Origin: Lewinella cohaerens DSM 23179
GTDB taxonomy: Bacteria; Bacteroidota; Bacteroidia; Chitinophagales; Saprospiraceae
DNA length: 46,380 nt
Assembly (NCBI RefSeq): GCF_000379805.1
Contig: NZ_KB903532.1
Coordinates: 40,483-86,862, forward strand
Reading direction: 5' to 3'
Shown: piece after piece, positions 42,567 through 46,380 of the stretch
Layout: every line of letters starts with the position of its first letter
Numbering within the stretch: the stretch's first letter is position 1
Notes under the pieces: model-generated
Databases searched by the model: none
The model's input: only the letters and a program-made list of their open reading frames with translations
Told to the model about the DNA's origin: nothing
Program-made: the position numbers and the translations under genes

Positions 42567-45323
42567 ATGGTCCAAAAAAGTGAACAATATTCAGACGCCA
42601 CCACCACCTTCGCCTTTGTCGACGGGCATCCTTTCTCCATCATTCCGGGCGAGACGATTCTCTCCTTTCTAAAAAGGCATAAAGGCGAAAACCTGGTGCC
42701 CACCCTTTGCGACGCACCGAATTTAGATCCCTTTGGCGCTTGTAGAGTATGTAGCGTAGAGGTCGCACTGGAACCCGATGGCCGGCGCAAAACCATGGCC
42801 TCTTGCCATACGCCCATCGCCGAAGGACAACATATCTTTCCCAGCTCTCCGGCTATTCAAGATTTACGGAAGAACATCATCGAACTCGTCCTTACCGACC
42901 ACCCCCTCGACTGTCTGACCTGTGAGGTGAATGGCAATTGCGAGCTGCAAACGGTAGCGGCCCAGGTAGGCATCCGTGACGTGCGTTATCCGGAAGGAGA
43001 AACCCACCTGCACCGGGAAAAAGACCTGAGCCACCCTTACATGACTTCCGACCTTTCGAAGTGTATCAATTGCTATCGCTGTGTGCGGGCTTGTGATGAG
43101 GTACAGGGAGAGTTCGTCCTTAGCATGGCTGGCAGAGGCTTTGATGCCAAAATTGTCAAAGGCATCGACCAATCTTTTATGGATTCTGATTGTGTAAGTT
43201 GTGGCGCTTGCTCTCAGGCTTGTCCTACCTCTGCGATCTCGGATATCTTTCAGTCCAAGGCCATCACGGCTACCGAAACCACGCGCACCATCTGTACCTA
43301 TTGTGGTGTGGGTTGCAACCTGGAAGTTTCCACCACCAACGGCGAAGTGGTCAGCATTCGCGCGCCCTACGATGCGGAAGTCAATCAAGGTCACACTTGC
43401 CTAAAAGGGCGTTATGCCTTCAAGTTTTATGATCACCCTGATCGGCTGACCTCGCCGCTGATCAAACGAGATGGCGTATTTGAAAAGGCGACTTGGGACG
43501 AGGCCTATGATTACATTGCCAACAAACTAACGAACTACAAGGCCGAATTTGGGCCTGACTATATTGCCGGCATTTCTTCTTCTCGTTGTACCAATGAGGA
43601 GAATTACCTGATGCAAAAATTCATTCGCGCCGTCATCGGCACCAACAACATTGACGGGTGCGCCAGGGTGTGCCACTCCCCTACTGCTTTGGGAATGCAG
43701 CGCACTTTTGGTACCGGCGCGGCGACCAACTCTATCCAAGACCTGCAACACACCAATTGTATTATGGTCATCGGTGCCAACCCGACGGACGCGCACCCTG
43801 TGACGGGAGCCAAGTTGAAGCAGTTCTCTATGAAACAGGATAATGTGAGCATCGTCATTGATCCTCGCAGAACAGAGCTGGCCCGCTACGCTGATTATCA
43901 CCTGGCACTGCGCCCCGGCACCAATGTGGCGGTACTGAATATGATGATGCACTATATCCTGAAGGAAGGCTTGGCAGACACTAGCTTTATCGAAAGCAGA
44001 ACCGAAGGTTTTGACGATTTCAAACAGCATCTCCTGCAATTGGATATTGATCAAATGGAAACAATATCCGGCGTAGACCGGGCGCTGGTTAGAGCAGCAG
44101 CCATCGCCTACGCATCGGCACCCAACGCGATGTCCTTTCATGGCCTAGGCGTTACAGAGCACTCACAGGGGACTTTTGCAGTGATGCAAATTGCCGATCT
44201 GGCCATGCTTACTGGCAATATTGGCCGCCCAGGTGTTGGGGTCAACCCCTTGCGCGGACAAAACAATGTGCAGGGAGCAGCCGACATGGGCGTGCAGCCA
44301 CATCAGGGAGCAGGTTACCTCGACGTCACCAATCCAGAGATCAATCAACAGTACAATGATTTTTATGGGGTGACAGTACCAACTCACATCGGCTACAAAA
44401 TCCCCGAGATGTTTGATGCCGCCCTGGAAGGCAAACTCAAAGCCATCTGGATCATTGGAGAAGATGTGGTACAAACCGACCCGAATACCCAAAAGGTCAT
44501 CAAGGCCCTGGAGGCCACCGACCTAGTCATCGTGCAGGAACTCTTTATGACAGAAACCGCTAAATACGCCGATGTCGTTTTGCCCGGTGCGTCCTTCCTC
44601 GAAAAGAGCGGCACCTTTACCAATGGAGAAAGGCGCGTACAGGCCGTGCGCCAAGTGGTCGCCCCACTGCCCGGCACCAAGCCCGACGGACAGATCATCG
44701 TCGACATCATGAACCGGCTCGGCTACAATCAACCAGATTATACACCAGACGGGATGCTGGAAGAGATTTCTCAGATCGTTCCCTTCTTTGCTGGCATTCG
44801 TTGGGACGAATTGGACATCAATGGCAAACAATGGCCCGTAGCACCTGATGGTACTGATACCCAGATTTTGCACCAAACGGAATTTAAGCGCGGCCTCGGC
44901 TATTTTGAATTTAATGCGTTTGAGGAAAGCAAAGAGATCACCAGTCACGGCAAAGACTACCCCTACATCCTGACGACCAACAGGGAACTTGAACACTACA
45001 ATTGTGGGGCCATGACCCGCCGTACCGGCAATGGAGAAATACTGAAGTCAGACTACCTCATGATTCACCCCGAAGATGCCGCTACCAACCTCATCAATGA
45101 GGGCGATTACGTCTGCCTGGAATCCCCCCGTGGCAAAGTAGACGTCAAAGCTCGCATCACCGACGAGGTCAACCCCGGTGTACTGAGCACCACTTTCCAC
45201 TTTCCGGAAATCATGGTCAACAACATCACCTCCGACATCCACGATTCGGAGGCCATGTGCCCGGAATACAAGGTCGTAGCCGTACGAATCCGGAAGAGCA
45301 AGGGGAAGTTTAAGGTGGGGTAG
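42567..45323 (+). CDS. NAD-dependent formate dehydrogenase, molybdopterin catalytic subunit
   Basis: The 918-residue protein has a NuoG-like N-terminus (about 1-235): [2Fe-2S] ligands in LCDAPNLDPFGACRVCSVEV, a His-type [4Fe-4S] site HPLDCLTCEVNGNCELQ, and two [4Fe-4S] motifs CINCYRCVRACDE and CVSCGACSQACP. The catalytic part follows with [4Fe-4S] CTYCGVGCNLEV and CLKGRY, then the molybdenum ligand Cys369 in CARVCHSPTALG (cysteine, not selenocysteine), and His370. Later motifs such as GEDVVQTDPNT and TTNRELEHYNCGAMTRR are typical of molybdopterin oxidoreductases. With the upstream NuoEF-type subunit it would oxidise formate with reduction of NAD+. Genes for cofactor insertion (fdhD) are not in view. 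Confidence 0.9.
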   Translation: MVQKSEQYSDATTTFAFVDGHPFSIIPGETILSFLKRHKGENLVPTLCDAPNLDPFGACRVCSVEVALEPDGRRKTMASCHTPIAEGQHIFPSSPAIQDLRKNIIELVLTDHPLDCLTCEVNGNCELQTVAAQVGIRDVRYPEGETHLHREKDLSHPYMTSDLSKCINCYRCVRACDEVQGEFVLSMAGRGFDAKIVKGIDQSFMDSDCVSCGACSQACPTSAISDIFQSKAITATETTRTICTYCGVGCNLEVSTTNGEVVSIRAPYDAEVNQGHTCLKGRYAFKFYDHPDRLTSPLIKRDGVFEKATWDEAYDYIANKLTNYKAEFGPDYIAGISSSRCTNEENYLMQKFIRAVIGTNNIDGCARVCHSPTALGMQRTFGTGAATNSIQDLQHTNCIMVIGANPTDAHPVTGAKLKQFSMKQDNVSIVIDPRRTELARYADYHLALRPGTNVAVLNMMMHYILKEGLADTSFIESRTEGFDDFKQHLLQLDIDQMETISGVDRALVRAAAIAYASAPNAMSFHGLGVTEHSQGTFAVMQIADLAMLTGNIGRPGVGVNPLRGQNNVQGAADMGVQPHQGAGYLDVTNPEINQQYNDFYGVTVPTHIGYKIPEMFDAALEGKLKAIWIIGEDVVQTDPNTQKVIKALEATDLVIVQELFMTETAKYADVVLPGASFLEKSGTFTNGERRVQAVRQVVAPLPGTKPDGQIIVDIMNRLGYNQPDYTPDGMLEEISQIVPFFAGIRWDELDINGKQWPVAPDGTDTQILHQTEFKRGLGYFEFNAFEESKEITSHGKDYPYILTTNRELEHYNCGAMTRRTGNGEILKSDYLMIHPEDAATNLINEGDYVCLESPRGKVDVKARITDEVNPGVLSTTFHFPEIMVNNITSDIHDSEAMCPEYKVVAVRIRKSKGKFKVG

Positions 45324-45333
45324 TTAGCATTGC

Positions 45334-45429
45334 TTTTTTGAACCATATAAGGGATTATGAGGTCATTTAAGAAGGCAGATTTGGCGATCTTTTTTGAACC
45401 ATATAAGGGATTATAAGGCCATTTAAGAA
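45334..45429 (+). repeat. two tandem copies of a 40-bp repeat, period 56
   Basis: The unit starting TTTTTTGAACCATATAAGGG occurs at 45334-45373 and again at 45390-45429 with about two differences; both end CATTTAAGAA. It follows the formate dehydrogenase stop codon by 10 bases. Similar AACCATATAAGG-like sequences are common in gaps of Bacteroidota genomes. Confidence 0.7.
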
Positions 45430-45503
45430 AAAAATAGGCGCTCTTAAATGGAGAGGAAACACCTCGAAGAGGTGGAATATTGGCAGAAAACGCTAAGCCA
45501 GAA

Positions 45504-45569
45504 AGGTGCAGCGCACCGCTGTCTCTATAGCAATATTTTAGATTTCCATGCCAGAGGTGCAGCGCACCG
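45504..45569 (+). repeat. two copies of a 15-base self-complementary repeat
   Basis: AGGTGCAGCGCACCG is present at 45504-45518 and 45555-45569, each preceded by GCCAGA. Each can form a small hairpin (GGTGC/GCACC). Their role is unknown. Confidence 0.65.
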
Positions 45570-45588
45570 TGCTATATTCAATAGGATG

Positions 45589-45747
45589 GAGACTGTTCAT
45601 TAATGTGTGTGTGTCTAACTAATTCTTCTTGACGGCAACTTCTTGACAATCAACAAGAAGAAAATCTCTGCGCGCCTGCCTGCAAGGCCAGTTTGCTGGC
45701 AGGCAGGTCTGCGGTTCTGCGCGAGACACACTTTAATGAGCAGTCTC
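45589..45747. mobile_element. 159-bp block with imperfect 22-bp terminal inverted repeats
   Basis: GAGACTGTTCATTAATGTGT (from 45589) matches the reverse complement of the right end (to 45747) with two mismatches in about 22 bases. Inside are hairpins CTTCTTG/CAAGAAG and CCTGCCTGC (45675-45683) with GCAGGCAGG (45699-45707). There is no coding capacity and no obvious direct repeat outside. The gap 45324-45861 holds no other feature. Confidence 0.55.
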
Positions 45748-45861
45748 AAGTAAGCCAACCATGACACACCTCTCCATTCGTATTCGGTCGATAAAACCTA
45801 CTGAATAGCCTTATTTCATAGAAAAACAGGTCGTAAAAAGCACAAATTAAAATAAAACCCT

Positions 45862-46182
45862 ATGAAAACCTACATCGATAAACTCCTATTATTTTTAGTA
45901 CTTATTTGCAGCTGTAATACGAACGACAAGGATAACCAAGACATTTGGATTGGCACCTACTCAATTCATGATTTTGATACGGAAAACGAAATTATCCGCG
46001 ACGGTCAAAGACGTTTATTAATATTTGAAAGTGATAGCCTAAGAGTAAAGGATTTCCCACATGAAATTTGGTCAGATGTGCCTCTTGATTTTGTCTATAA
46101 GTATCAATTGAAAGATGACATGCTGTTACTAAATGACAAGTCATTTGAAAGGATTGAAAGAAAGGTGTTTGAACGAAAATAA
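45862..46182 (+). CDS. small lipoprotein of unknown function
   Basis: The 106-residue product has a lipoprotein signal peptide (KLLLFLVLICSC; lipidated cysteine 16 or 18). The mature domain is about 88 residues, with alternating strands (IWIGTYSIHDFD; RRLLIFESDSLRV; FVYKYQLKDDMLLLN). This resembles the lipocalin-like small lipoproteins found in many Bacteroidota, but no family was recognised. It stands alone between a repeat-rich gap and the transporter gene at 46321. Confidence 0.65.
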   Translation: MKTYIDKLLLFLVLICSCNTNDKDNQDIWIGTYSIHDFDTENEIIRDGQRRLLIFESDSLRVKDFPHEIWSDVPLDFVYKYQLKDDMLLLNDKSFERIERKVFERK

Positions 46183-46320
46183 ACTCATGATTAAGAGCTT
46201 GTTTCTCCCTCTCAAAAACACTTATTTCGGGCAGAAATACGTGTGTTCAAGCTAATCATCGTAATTTGCCATTTCTAAGTTACCCTATCCTACTTACTGT
46301 GAGACTTTCTACATTTCATT

Positions 46321-46380
46321 ATGGCAACTAAAAAATTTGGAGCCTTCGGGGGCGTTTTCACTCCGTCTATCCTTACCATT
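46321..46380 (+). CDS. start of an amino-acid/cation-chloride cotransporter-like permease (SLC12-like), truncated by the window edge
   Basis: Only the first 20 residues are in the window (MATKKFGAFGGVFTPSILTI). The FGGVFTPSILTI motif is the usual first conserved segment before transmembrane helix 1 of APC-superfamily transporters of the SLC12/Na-K-Cl type. The rest, including all membrane segments, lies beyond the window, so the call rests on this one motif. Confidence 0.6.
   Translation, partial: MATKKFGAFGGVFTPSILTI

Noticed and set aside
43527-44141. 204-codon open frame on the minus strand inside the formate dehydrogenase gene
   Set aside because: It is a shadow of the plus-strand coding sequence, whose cofactor-binding motifs are unmistakable; its own product is His/Val/Gly-rich with no family features.

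Overview
The window looks like a chromosomal segment from a free-living member of the Bacteroidota, most likely Saprospiraceae-like. This is inferred from gene content, not from a marker gene. The supporting signs are three large secreted proteins with type IX secretion (T9SS) C-terminal sorting domains (PNP motif), SprB-type repeats, Bacteroidota-style promoters (-33 TTG, -7 TAnnTTTG-like), weak Shine-Dalgarno sites, CHAT/TPR proteins, and many short intergenic palindromes. No rRNA, tRNA, CRISPR array or transposase gene was seen.

Layout. 1-8.5 kb: a partial sugar-type ABC solute-binding lipoprotein, a secreted beta-propeller protein, a small T9SS cargo, an orphan paaD-like gene, an overlapping GNAT/HTH pair that resembles a toxin-antitoxin module, and a lipoprotein. 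8.7-17.7 kb: a 1581-residue T9SS repeat protein; then a membrane-anchored TPR-CHAT protease divergent from an ECF sigma factor and its likely anti-sigma partner. 17.8-21.6 kb: a membrane protein, a serine hydrolase, a class I mannose-6-phosphate isomerase and a GNAT. A recurring promoter/leader motif precedes four successive transcription units here.

21.66-28.33 kb is the most interesting locus. Three co-directional genes encode (A) CHAT protease-STAND NTPase-TPR, (B) a small helical protein and (C) STAND NTPase-TPR. All three share an 18-residue motif of the form N-[IV]-[IV]-x...G-x-[VF]-x-[IL]-G-D. The motif occurs once near the N-terminus of A and of C, and twice at the C-terminus of B. 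This layout recalls the fungal HET-S/NWD2 amyloid-signalling pair and suggests an NLR-like conflict or cell-death system. The TPR tails of A and C are near-perfect 120-bp DNA repeats, and their shared 3' ends differ mainly by amino-acid-changing substitutions.

28.4-36.8 kb: a secreted M12B-like metallopeptidase (T9SS), an ArsR-controlled operon resembling arsEFG plus an ArsP-like permease with two visible ArsR-type operators, and a DUF1853 protein. 37-39.1 kb: a DEAD-box helicase, a cold-shock-domain protein and a small unknown protein. 39.1-45.3 kb: a succinate-semialdehyde-type dehydrogenase, then an NAD-linked formate dehydrogenase encoded by a NuoE-NuoF fusion and a molybdopterin catalytic subunit. 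45.3-46.4 kb: a repeat-rich gap, a small lipoprotein and the start of an SLC12-like transporter.

Two copies of a MITE-like hairpin element were found (25.7 kb and 42.4 kb; the second is flanked by a 9-bp direct repeat). There is also a 201-bp element with 25-bp terminal inverted repeats at 38.9-39.1 kb. All functional calls come from reading motifs by eye; no database search was run.
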